This document shows, in pieces, positions 1-7,911 of a DNA stretch of 64,000 bases; positions within the stretch are counted from its first letter, which is position 1; every line of letters starts with the position of its first letter. The DNA comes from Streptomyces caniscabiei (lineage in GTDB: Bacteria; Actinomycetota; Actinomycetes; Streptomycetales; Streptomycetaceae). Both the position numbers and the translations under genes were made by a program. The DNA lies in assembly GCF_014930365.1 (NCBI RefSeq), contig NZ_JABXWI010000010.1:248001-312000 (forward strand). Direction: 5' to 3'. The notes beneath the pieces are model-generated. The model ran no database searches and was not told the origin of the DNA. It was given only the letters and a program-made list of their open reading frames with translations.

Positions 1-125
1 ATTGCCTCGGCCTCTACCCGCCGTGCGCGGCGTTCCATGTTGCGGTAGACGAGACCTCCGGGCAGGCGCAGCATCCGTTCGATGCGGCCCCGGTCGAGGG
101 AGAAGCTGGTGGACACCGTGAACAT
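1..125 (-). CDS. HK97 gp10-like head-tail/tail-completion protein, N-terminal part
   Basis: The first 41 codons are visible; the gene runs off the window. It starts at ATG 125 with a GGGAG ribosome-binding site a few bases upstream, 12 bases after the previous stop. The pattern of hydrophobic residues, then GGLVYRNMERRARRVEAEA, resembles the N-terminus of HK97-gp10-like proteins, which link the head-tail connector to the tail. Its place directly after two connector-type genes fits. The assignment rests on a short segment and on gene order. Confidence 0.5.
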   Translation of the reverse strand, partial: MFTVSTSFSLDRGRIERMLRLPGGLVYRNMERRARRVEAEA

Positions 126-137
126 CGGCGCTCCCGG

Positions 138-644
138 TCAGTTCCGGCCGAGGGCGACGTACGCCCGCAACTCGTTGCCGACGCAGCCACCCGTCGGGCC
201 CTGCGCAGTCAGCGGGCGCAGCATGAAATCGGCGATCTCTCGGTCCCGGTTCATCTCGCACAGCTTCACCGAGGTGCCCTTCAGTATCTCGTACGCGTCC
301 CGCAGCACTTCGCGCGCGGACGCGTCCAGTTCGGCGGTCGTGGGCGCGGTCAGCGGGTCGTCCGGGTTCGGCGCGCACCGCACGACTTGAATGACGACCT
401 CGCCCACCTCGTACGGGGCGTCGCAGGCGTTGCCGATACGGCGGGACAGTTCGTCGGGGAACGTCTCGGTCAGGAAGATCCGGGCGACGCTGACGGCCAA
501 CAGCCCGCAGTCGCACTCATCCCACGCGATCGCACCCGGCACCACGGAGTGCCGGTCGGGCTTCGTGGTCAGCTCGGCGTACACCGCCTGCTCGATCGTG
601 GAGGCGACGGTGTGCCACTTCAGCGGGCCCGTGATCATCGGCAT
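138..644 (-). CDS. Head-tail connector region protein, hypothetical
   Basis: 168 residues, ATG start, 1 bp downstream of the preceding stop. No catalytic motif seen. It has a DECDCGLLAV cysteine patch, an acidic character and an EVVIQVVRCAPNPDD segment. Similar proteins of about this size follow the adaptor gene in actinophage head-tail operons, so a tail-completion or connector role is inferred from position. Confidence 0.55.
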   Translation of the reverse strand: MPMITGPLKWHTVASTIEQAVYAELTTKPDRHSVVPGAIAWDECDCGLLAVSVARIFLTETFPDELSRRIGNACDAPYEVGEVVIQVVRCAPNPDDPLTAPTTAELDASAREVLRDAYEILKGTSVKLCEMNRDREIADFMLRPLTAQGPTGGCVGNELRAYVALGRN

Positions 645-645
645 G

Positions 646-1443
646 TCAGGTCCCCGCTCTACGCACCGACGGCCGGTCCACGTTGTACACCCGCGAGCGT
701 TGCCGCAGCCCGTACGGATTCCACGTGCTGACGAACATGTCCACCAGATACAGCCCCGTACGCCCCTGCCGGAACAACTCCCCGACGTCCGGATAGCTGA
801 TGGTCACACCCTGCCGCACCAACTGCTGAAGACCGGCTGGCAGCTTGCAGTCCCCGCCCGCAGCGGCCTTCGCGATCTCGCAGGCGAGTTGCCCCATGGC
901 CAGCTCGGCTCCGTCGGGAAGTTCCTCCCCGTAGACAGCCGTCACCGACCACGTGCCGACCTCGCTGTCTGCCAGAGAGAGGTCGTTGCAGCGTGGCCAG
1001 TCCCCGCCGTCCGTCCGCACCAGCAGCCGGTTGTTGTCGACCCGGTACGCGCCCGTCACCAGCGGCGTCCCGTCGACTTTCACCTCCACGACCCGCAGTA
1101 CCGGCGCCGGCAGCAGTACCTCCGCCACCGACGAGCAGGAGCAGTCCCCGGCGCAGCCGCCGCACGTCAGGTTGAACCACTGCCCGCCGATCAAAGCAGG
1201 CTGCGGATACGACCGGCCACCGCTCCACGGCGGACCGAAGTCGTCGAAGAAGGAGCCGGTCCCGCAGTCACGGCGGCACGGGCGCAGCGTCACCTCGCAC
1301 AGCCCGAACCGCTGGCCGGTCAATGCCCATAGCGTCTCCGTGGCCATGGACACCGCCAGCCCCGTGACTGCGGGGTTGAGGGTGTCCACGTCGCACGTCC
1401 ACTGAACCGGCCAATCCGAGCAGGGACCGAACTGCGCGACCAC
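646..1443 (-). CDS. Head-to-tail adaptor-like protein
   Basis: 265 residues, GTG start. Cysteine-rich (a CGGCAGDCSCSS cluster near residues 93-105) with a beta-rich middle part (VLRVVEVKVDGTPL, YRVDNNRLLVRTDGGDWP) and a C-terminal part with helices and SYPDVGELFRQGRTGLYLVD. This arrangement is common in adaptors encoded just after the capsid block in actinophages; they sit under the portal and join head to tail. Function is inferred from context and fold-like features, not from a catalytic motif. Confidence 0.6.
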   Translation of the reverse strand: MVAQFGPCSDWPVQWTCDVDTLNPAVTGLAVSMATETLWALTGQRFGLCEVTLRPCRRDCGTGSFFDDFGPPWSGGRSYPQPALIGGQWFNLTCGGCAGDCSCSSVAEVLLPAPVLRVVEVKVDGTPLVTGAYRVDNNRLLVRTDGGDWPRCNDLSLADSEVGTWSVTAVYGEELPDGAELAMGQLACEIAKAAAGGDCKLPAGLQQLVRQGVTISYPDVGELFRQGRTGLYLVDMFVSTWNPYGLRQRSRVYNVDRPSVRRAGT

Positions 1444-1451
1444 CTACGGGC

Positions 1452-2129
1452 CTAGACGGCGAGTGTGGTCGGGTCGCACGCTACCGTCGGCGGCGCGGTC
1501 GTGGTCACGTTCCACACCCAGTGCTCATCCGTCTCCACCGACTCACCGGACGGCAGGAAGTCGTCGCCGACGAGCGTGTCCCACGTAGGCCCAGCGCCGC
1601 GTGTCTCGGACGTGAACTCCAGCGTGGAGCGCGCGTTCTCGATCGTGTAGGAGCCGAGCTGCGTCGCACCGACGTTGGGCCACGCGTTGTAGATGTACCG
1701 CTGGTTACCGGACGCGTCACACGCACCCGAACCGGCGACCTCCTGCCACACCTCCAGGCTGAACCGGTTCGTAGGGTTGCCCTCCGCGACCGCGAAGCCG
1801 GTGCCGGTCGTCGGTGTGCCGGTGGTCAGCTCGCGGGCGCTGAGAATGAACGCGAGCATGCTGACGTTCACCTCGCACATCTGGACCGTGAGGCCCAGGC
1901 GCTTCAGGGTGGGGTCGTCCTTCTGGTTCACGCACGGCTGCCCGCTGGCAGTGCGCTCGAAGAACTCCTCGCCGTCCTCATAGTCGGGCTCCATCTCGAC
2001 CTGCACGAACCCGGACGAGACGGCGACGAGACCGGACGCGCCGGTGACCGGCACGCCGCACGCGTCGAGAGCGATGATCCGCATGTGCGTGCCCTTGATG
2101 GGAGTCGCGCACGTCGACGTAGCTGCCAT
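1452..2129 (-). CDS. Virion structural protein, possibly tail-tube-like or decoration
   Basis: 225 residues, ATG start. Begins MAATSTCATPIKGTHMR and is rich in beta-prone segments and aromatics (YIYNAWPNVG, WVWNVTTTAPP). It has scattered cysteines like its neighbours. Position between the 294-residue protein and the adaptor suggests a structural protein of the head or neck; a major-tail-like beta fold is possible but is not established from the sequence alone. Confidence 0.5.
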   Translation of the reverse strand: MAATSTCATPIKGTHMRIIALDACGVPVTGASGLVAVSSGFVQVEMEPDYEDGEEFFERTASGQPCVNQKDDPTLKRLGLTVQMCEVNVSMLAFILSARELTTGTPTTGTGFAVAEGNPTNRFSLEVWQEVAGSGACDASGNQRYIYNAWPNVGATQLGSYTIENARSTLEFTSETRGAGPTWDTLVGDDFLPSGESVETDEHWVWNVTTTAPPTVACDPTTLAV

Positions 2130-2139
2130 GGTGATACTC

Positions 2140-3024
2140 CTATTCGGTGGGCACGCCCAGGACGATGTGCGCAGCCAGCAGGCAGCACTCGAAACCGATC
2201 ACATAGGTGCGTTCGGCGATCATTCGCATCGTGTTCGCCGACCGGTCGATGGACTCCCGCGGGGATCGGACCTGCACGTCGCCGCGGTAGCCGAACACGG
2301 CCCCGGTCGCATAGATCCAAGCGGTGCCGTCGGCGGGGTCCGTGCCGTCGGGGCCGCTGCCGGTGTAGCCGCCGCCGACAACGACCAGGTTTCCGGCCGT
2401 GGTGTACAGGCGGCCGTCCCGTTCGGTGACGAGGTTCCAGGCGGCCAGCGTGGGCAGCACACTGCGGGGGATGTGGATGAGGCCCTGCCCGGCGTAGCAG
2501 TCCGCCAGGCAGTCCTCCAGCTCACCCAAAGCCTGGGCCGCGTCAGCGCCAGTGACGCAAGGGGTGGCGGTGGTCTGCAGAACAATGTCCTGCGCGTCCA
2601 CTACCTCCGCGTCAGCGGCAAGATGCGGGAACACTACTTCCTGGCCGCCGGAGACGCCCGTCCAGAACGCTGCCTCGACCTGCTGCTGCTCGATCCGGGC
2701 CAGCGCATCCGAGGCGACCGTCTCGGCGTCGCGTAGGCCGACCGGCGAACAGTCGAACTCGGCGACCACCGTGAACGGGGTGGCACCCCGAAACGTCTGG
2801 TCGACGTTGTCCGACTTGGCCGGGGGTTCGGGCGGGGGCCCGCCGGTGCCGGTGACGGAAAGGCATTCGTCGTAGGTGGTGCCGCCGTCCGGGCAGCGTT
2901 CCTGCCAGGTGACGCCGTTCTGCCAGTGCGGGCTGTCCGCGCCCCGGGTCTGGGTGGCGTCCCAGAGCCCGTAGGGCAACAGGCTGAACGCCGGCGGGTC
3001 GACGATCTGGCGTGCTCCGGCCAC
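2140..3024 (-). CDS. Structural protein downstream of the major capsid gene
   Basis: 294 residues, GTG start with AAAGGGG upstream. The C-terminal half has the sequence pattern of actinophage shell-associated proteins: RDGRLYTTAGNLVVVGGGY, WIYATGAVFGYRGDVQVR, then a hydrophobic end (GFECCLLAAHIVLG). It lies only 38 bp after the capsid gene in the same operon. A minor head or decoration role is inferred from synteny. Confidence 0.5.
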   Translation of the reverse strand: MAGARQIVDPPAFSLLPYGLWDATQTRGADSPHWQNGVTWQERCPDGGTTYDECLSVTGTGGPPPEPPAKSDNVDQTFRGATPFTVVAEFDCSPVGLRDAETVASDALARIEQQQVEAAFWTGVSGGQEVVFPHLAADAEVVDAQDIVLQTTATPCVTGADAAQALGELEDCLADCYAGQGLIHIPRSVLPTLAAWNLVTERDGRLYTTAGNLVVVGGGYTGSGPDGTDPADGTAWIYATGAVFGYRGDVQVRSPRESIDRSANTMRMIAERTYVIGFECCLLAAHIVLGVPTE

Positions 3025-3062
3025 CGGCGCTCACCCCTTTCTCACTCGCTTGCTGGTCGGGG

Positions 3063-4817
3063 TCAGGCGCGGACGGTGCCGGACAGCAGCGCCGACGTGG
3101 AGCCGTTGACGTTGAAGCCGACGCGATACTGGCGGGACTCGTGGCCGACGCGGGCGATGAGGTGCGCCTCCTCGGACCACAGGGCGGTGTGGTCGTTGGT
3201 CTCGTTCAGGACCGAGTCGCGGACCACGCCGAGGTCGAGGCTCATGCCGTTGCCGTGGACGAACGTCCCCGCCGCATAGATGAGGAAGTCCACGGTGGTC
3301 GGCCAGGCGGTCATCGCGGTGGCGTTGCCGAACTGGCTGGAGCCGCGGACCTGCCAGTCGTCGACCCACTGCACGCGCACGTTCCGGGCGGTGAAGTAGG
3401 AGTCGATCTCCGAGTTGGGCACGGCCTGCAGTTCGACGCCGGCCTTCCAGGCGAGGTCGGCGCGGATGACCTCGCGGACCCAGGCGGGGAGGACGACTTC
3501 GAGGACGTCGTCGAGGCACATCCCGAACCGCTCGCGGTAGTCCGTGGCTGCCAGGCCGACGGCGTTGTAGATGCGCGGGGCTGCGGCGTCGGTGGACGCG
3601 CCTCCGGTGATGGAGGTGACCGCCGAGGATGCGGCGACCATGAGCTGGATGAGGCGGGCGTTCATGGCGTGGTCGTGCGCGGCCATGAGCAGCCGGATCA
3701 TGTGCTGCGTCGCCTCGGGGTACGCGGAGTCGGCGAGGTTGCCCGCGGTGAGGCAGATGCCGTACAGCTCCAGCCTTTCCTCGTCGAACGTCGGGCACGG
3801 CACGCGGACGCACGGCTTGGTGGGGGAGCCGGTGGCGGCGGCGATGTCGTCGTCCTCGGTCCACAGCCACGGCACCGAATCGCCGTTGAACGTGACGGCG
3901 AACCCGCCGAACGCGATCGAGTTGACCGTGTCCGCCAGCGACGGCGACACAGGGAACTGGATCCCACCGCGGGTAACACCGACGGTCGGCAGGTCGATCA
4001 GCCCGGACGAGCAGGCGATGTTGAAGAAGTCGTAGCGGATCTCGGACGGCGCGCACCAGCCACCGCCGGCCACGAGCGCGGCCTGCTTGTCCGGGCCGGT
4101 GAGGTAGTCGAACAACTCCTTGACCTGCGCCGGGCTGGAGCGCTCGTCGAGGGTGTGCTCGAAGTCGTTGCGGACGCTCGCGACGAGCTGGTTGTTGGGG
4201 TTGCCGCGGGTGACCGGCATGCTCTTGGCCTTGCGGGTGACCACGTCGGTGAGGGCGTCGAGGCCGGTGAGGTTGCTGCCGTGGGCGACGCCGGGGATGT
4301 CGACGGAGGCGGTGACGGCGAGGCGCTTCTCGGGGACCTTCGGCGCGGGTGCGTGGCGGGCGGTCTCGGCGAGGGAGGCGGTGGCGCGGCGGGCGATCTC
4401 GGCGGGGCGGGCTGCTCCGTTGCCCTTGCGGTCGAGCATGAAGGTGGCGAGCGCGGCGGTGACGCCCTGCGCGGTGGCCTCGGCGATCGCGCCGGTGTCG
4501 ACAACGGCGGTGGCGGTGGCGGTCGGGTCGGCGGTCGTGCCGTTGACGCGCTCTTCCAGGGCGGCGAGTTGCTCGCCGACGCGGGTGCGCTGGAGGTCGG
4601 CGTTGGCCTGGGCTCGGACCTCGCGCACCTTGAGTTCGGCGCGGATGCGGTCGAGGTCGTCGGCGAGGCGCATCGCGTACTGGAGGTTCTCGGGGTCGAC
4701 GCCGTCGAGGGCGCGGACGCGTTCGAACTCGGCGACGCCTCGTGCTTCGAGGTCGGCGAGTTCAGTGTCGCTGGAGAGGGTGAGGTCGGACGGGGCGTTG
4801 AACAGCTCGTCGGCCAC
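3063..4817 (-). CDS. Major capsid protein with N-terminal scaffold-like domain
   Basis: 584 residues, GTG start with GGAGG. Residues 1-110 form a charged, alpha-helical, coiled-coil-like region (LADDLDRIRAELKVREVRAQ) resembling the delta/scaffold domain of HK97-fold capsids. The rest has typical capsid features: GGWCAPSEIRYDFFNI, GLIDLPTVGVTRGGIQFPV and a long helix around AAHDHAMNARLIQLMVAAS. The portal-protease-capsid order supports the call. The protease domain encoded just upstream would be expected to remove the N-terminal domain. Its ribosome-binding site lies in a long hairpin (4823-4877). Confidence 0.88.
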   Translation of the reverse strand: MADELFNAPSDLTLSSDTELADLEARGVAEFERVRALDGVDPENLQYAMRLADDLDRIRAELKVREVRAQANADLQRTRVGEQLAALEERVNGTTADPTATATAVVDTGAIAEATAQGVTAALATFMLDRKGNGAARPAEIARRATASLAETARHAPAPKVPEKRLAVTASVDIPGVAHGSNLTGLDALTDVVTRKAKSMPVTRGNPNNQLVASVRNDFEHTLDERSSPAQVKELFDYLTGPDKQAALVAGGGWCAPSEIRYDFFNIACSSGLIDLPTVGVTRGGIQFPVSPSLADTVNSIAFGGFAVTFNGDSVPWLWTEDDDIAAATGSPTKPCVRVPCPTFDEERLELYGICLTAGNLADSAYPEATQHMIRLLMAAHDHAMNARLIQLMVAASSAVTSITGGASTDAAAPRIYNAVGLAATDYRERFGMCLDDVLEVVLPAWVREVIRADLAWKAGVELQAVPNSEIDSYFTARNVRVQWVDDWQVRGSSQFGNATAMTAWPTTVDFLIYAAGTFVHGNGMSLDLGVVRDSVLNETNDHTALWSEEAHLIARVGHESRQYRVGFNVNGSTSALLSGTVRA

Positions 4818-4822
4818 GATTT

Positions 4823-4877
4823 CCTCCGTGATCGAAGGGTTGGGTTCGGGCTCTTCAACGCCCTTTGATCACGGAGG
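4823..4877 (-). promoter_or_regulatory. 17-bp inverted repeat enclosing the capsid ribosome-binding site
   Basis: Arms 4823-4839 and 4861-4877 pair over 17 bp with one mismatch; the loop is 21 nt. On the minus-strand transcript the downstream arm ends in ATCACGGAGG, the Shine-Dalgarno of the capsid gene, so the folded RNA would hide it. The stem ends only 5 nt before the GTG start. Possible roles are translational control of capsid synthesis or an RNA-processing site. The pairing is directly visible; the role is inferred. Confidence 0.75.
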
Positions 4878-5010
4878 TTAGCGCATAGCACACGGTCCGA
4901 CAATGTGTCAATTTGGTTGACTGGTGCGGTAAACCTAAAGGTCAAGCACCCGAAGGCGGCGGAGGAGGGGGCGGCGGACGGCGCCGCTTATTGCAACTGC
5001 ACATTCCCTG

Positions 5011-7911
5011 TCACCTCCCTCCGGGGTGGACACGACGCGACAGCATCCGCATCACGACCCGAACCGCTTCCTGCTCCACATCCGCCTGCGGCCGACTCCA
5101 CGCCACCTGCGGACGACCCGCCGCCACCAGCGCCTGAGGCTGCCCCGACGCCACCCTCGCGCGCATCTTCGGCACCGGGAAACCAGGCACATTCACCGCC
5201 AGCAGACCCACCAGCCGCAACTGGCCACCGATCCGACGCCAGTCACCCGACACCTGCCCGGCCGCCTGCAACTCGTACACCTTCAGCGGATCCGCGCCGG
5301 GCCGGACACTGCCCGCGATCCAGATGCCGTGCTGGTCGTTGCCGACCGCGACATCCGCGACCGCAGCCCCGGTGTTGTCGTAGTGCTCGGCCGCCGGAGA
5401 CGCACCCAGGTTGAGCGGCGCGTGCCCGGTGCCGACGGTGATCTGACCGACCGCCATCCGCTCGCCTCCCTCACAGACGAGCTCGCCGGTGCGGTAGTAC
5501 GGGTGCTCGTCCTCGCGCGGCGGCTGGATGCACGTGCCTTCCTGCCCGATGTGGCAGGTGCCCCACTGTGCGGCGTGCCCGTAGATGCGGCCCTCGTCGG
5601 TGATGGTGATCGGGGTCGGCAGGCTGAGCTTCGGGTCCGAGAACCACTGTGCGGGCGGCCGCCACAGCTCCGTCACGGACGCGGTGACCGCCCGCGGCCG
5701 GGCCGGCTCCCGTACCACCGCTGCCTCGATCACCTCGGCGCCGACCGGCTGCCCGCCGGCCACGACCGCGCCGGCTTCGTCGAGGAGTGCGATGTAGGCC
5801 TCAGCGAACGCGGGGATGTCGACCAACGTCGCGGCGCGGATGCGGCCGCCGTGGAAGATGACCTTCTCCGGCTGCGCGAACAGCATCTCGAACAGGTCGT
5901 CCTCGCCGCCGTCTTCGGTGCCGGCGTTGGCGTCTTCGGGCCACACGAACTCGACGTCGGCGTCGCTGATGGAGTCGGCGTCGATGGACACGCCGCGGAG
6001 GAACTTCCCTTCGATCTTCGCGTGAACGCGCTGGCCGTCGTCGTCGGAGAGGTCGAGGACGCCTTCGCCCATGATGAGGCTGCCGTCGCGCCAGATCTTG
6101 TCGATGCGGCCGACGTTGACAGCGACGGTCTTCGGTTCGCCGCCGTGGGAGTCTTCCTTGTTCCACCGTAGCGGCACGGGCAGTTCGGCCCACGTGAGCG
6201 CATCGGGGGCGAACTCGCGGCCGTCGCCAGTGACCTGGCCTTCGATGGCGAGGGGGCCGCGCCAGGGAGCGGTCGCCCCTGCGTAGTCCATGCTCTCGTC
6301 GCCGTCGTCGGCGGCTTCGTCGTTCTCCTCGGCGTACAGGGCGGCTTGCTGCTCAAGGGCGGCGGCTTCGGACTCGTGGCAGCCCATGAGTTCGTTGGTG
6401 CCTTCCTTCACTACGGCCCACGGCGTATCGGCGCCGCAGTCCGGGTGATCCTGCTCGACGCGATACGGCATCGGGTCCTCCAGTTCGGTGGTCTGCGGCG
6501 GCATTGTGTCCGCGCTCGCAGCCAAGATCATTCCGGCGGCTGCTGCCTGCTCGTCTGCCTGCGGCCACACCGTCACGAGCGTGCCCCTGCAGCGCGCGCC
6601 GCCGAGGCATCCGGTGTAGCCGCCGGTCGGGTATGCCTGGCGGGCGTCGGGCAGCGTGGTGTAGCGGGTGCCATCGATGTCCCGGCACGGCTTGCAGCTG
6701 TTCTTGTCGAGCGCCTCGCTCGCCACATACTCGGCTGGCGGAGCGACCGCCAGGACAGCCATGCGGCCCTCATTCTGAGCGGCCGTCATCGCCGCCCCCA
6801 CCTGCTCCTCCACCGCCGCACCCGACAGGGAGGCGAGGTGCTCGTCAACCTGTGCGGCCACCTGTGCCGCCGAGCCGGAGCCCCACACCCGCATCGCCTG
6901 CCGGACCGCGGACTGCACCAGCCCGACACCGAGGACCCGAGCGGCTGTCCTGCCGATCTGGCGTAGCCGGTCGCGGATCGCTGCGGCGGTGAGCGCCTCG
7001 TCGTCCAGCGACCACTCAGGAACGCTGACGCCCTGCGCCTCGGCTTCGGCCTGCTGCTGCTCGCCTGCCTCCCGCGCGTAGGCGATCATGCGGGCGATGA
7101 GGAGCCGGGCGCCGTCGCTGCTGTCGACGGCAAGAGTGTTCAGGCGGTCGAGATCGTCGGCTTCGGCTGCGGCCTGCACGGCGGCGGTGATCTTCTCGCG
7201 TTGGGCGGTCTGGATGTCGGCCCACGCTTCGACGGTGGCGTCGACGGCGTCGTGCCAGGCCTTGTCCATCTCCGCGAAGTCGACGCGGCTACGGATCTCC
7301 AGCTCGGTGGGCTTGCGGCGCAGCCGCCCGGCCGCCGCAGTGACGGTCTCGCTGAGGGGGATGTCGGTGTGGTCCCCGGCGAACGCCACCCTGATCCGGT
7401 CGAAGGTCACCTTGCCGAGGCGTTCCTCCAACGCGATGACCAGGTCTAGCTCACTCGAATATGCAGCACATACGTGGGGCACCCATGGCGAATGCGGCGC
7501 CGGGATCGTGGCGAGGAACCCGCTGTCATGGAGAGCCGTGGTCACCGAGGCACGGACGTAGTCCAGCGGCCACTCGCCATCCTCGCGCTCCTCGATCGGC
7601 AGATCACCAACGGCGTACACCCAGCACGGTTCGTCGCTGTTGCCGTTCCAGTGGTTCGCGCCGAACACCCGGCCGCGCATCGGCGCCACTCCGTCGTCGG
7701 CGAAGGACTGGCGCAGGGCGTCGATCAGCGCGGTGCGCTGCTCCTCGCTGAAGTCCGCGCCTTTGCCGAGGTAGTACAGCGTCAGGTGCAGCTGCTCCGC
7801 GTCCTCCCCGCCCTCGATCGCCAGCCGCTCCGCATCCTCCACGGTCGGCATCAACGCAATCATCGCGCCCTGCATGTGCGAGCCGTCAGCGGCGGCCGTG
7901 AGCGTAGCCAT
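5011..7911 (-). CDS. 2H-phosphoesterase / MuF / capsid-maturation protease fusion
   Basis: 966 residues, much longer than usual MuF or protease proteins. Residues 1-200 look like a 2H (ligT-like) phosphoesterase, with a first motif HLTLYY at residue 42 and a second, HVCAAY, at residue 146; the latter has Cys where the family usually has Thr/Ser. Residues about 205-460 are a MuF-like minor head region ending in a CxxC-type NSCKPCRDIDGTRY segment. Residues about 545-740 look like a prohead protease (LRGVSIDADSISDADVEFVW), and the C-terminal region (GHAAQWGTCHIGQEGTC) is common in actinophage proteases. The protease would process the capsid. It overlaps the portal gene by 26 bp. Confidence 0.8.
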   Translation of the reverse strand: MATLTAAADGSHMQGAMIALMPTVEDAERLAIEGGEDAEQLHLTLYYLGKGADFSEEQRTALIDALRQSFADDGVAPMRGRVFGANHWNGNSDEPCWVYAVGDLPIEEREDGEWPLDYVRASVTTALHDSGFLATIPAPHSPWVPHVCAAYSSELDLVIALEERLGKVTFDRIRVAFAGDHTDIPLSETVTAAAGRLRRKPTELEIRSRVDFAEMDKAWHDAVDATVEAWADIQTAQREKITAAVQAAAEADDLDRLNTLAVDSSDGARLLIARMIAYAREAGEQQQAEAEAQGVSVPEWSLDDEALTAAAIRDRLRQIGRTAARVLGVGLVQSAVRQAMRVWGSGSAAQVAAQVDEHLASLSGAAVEEQVGAAMTAAQNEGRMAVLAVAPPAEYVASEALDKNSCKPCRDIDGTRYTTLPDARQAYPTGGYTGCLGGARCRGTLVTVWPQADEQAAAAGMILAASADTMPPQTTELEDPMPYRVEQDHPDCGADTPWAVVKEGTNELMGCHESEAAALEQQAALYAEENDEAADDGDESMDYAGATAPWRGPLAIEGQVTGDGREFAPDALTWAELPVPLRWNKEDSHGGEPKTVAVNVGRIDKIWRDGSLIMGEGVLDLSDDDGQRVHAKIEGKFLRGVSIDADSISDADVEFVWPEDANAGTEDGGEDDLFEMLFAQPEKVIFHGGRIRAATLVDIPAFAEAYIALLDEAGAVVAGGQPVGAEVIEAAVVREPARPRAVTASVTELWRPPAQWFSDPKLSLPTPITITDEGRIYGHAAQWGTCHIGQEGTCIQPPREDEHPYYRTGELVCEGGERMAVGQITVGTGHAPLNLGASPAAEHYDNTGAAVADVAVGNDQHGIWIAGSVRPGADPLKVYELQAAGQVSGDWRRIGGQLRLVGLLAVNVPGFPVPKMRARVASGQPQALVAAGRPQVAWSRPQADVEQEAVRVVMRMLSRRVHPGGR

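Noticed and set aside
3012..4868. 618-codon open frame antisense to the capsid gene
   Set aside because: Composition is Val/Gly/Asp/Arg repeats typical of the complementary frame of high-GC coding DNA; the capsid frame has clear family features and a ribosome-binding site.
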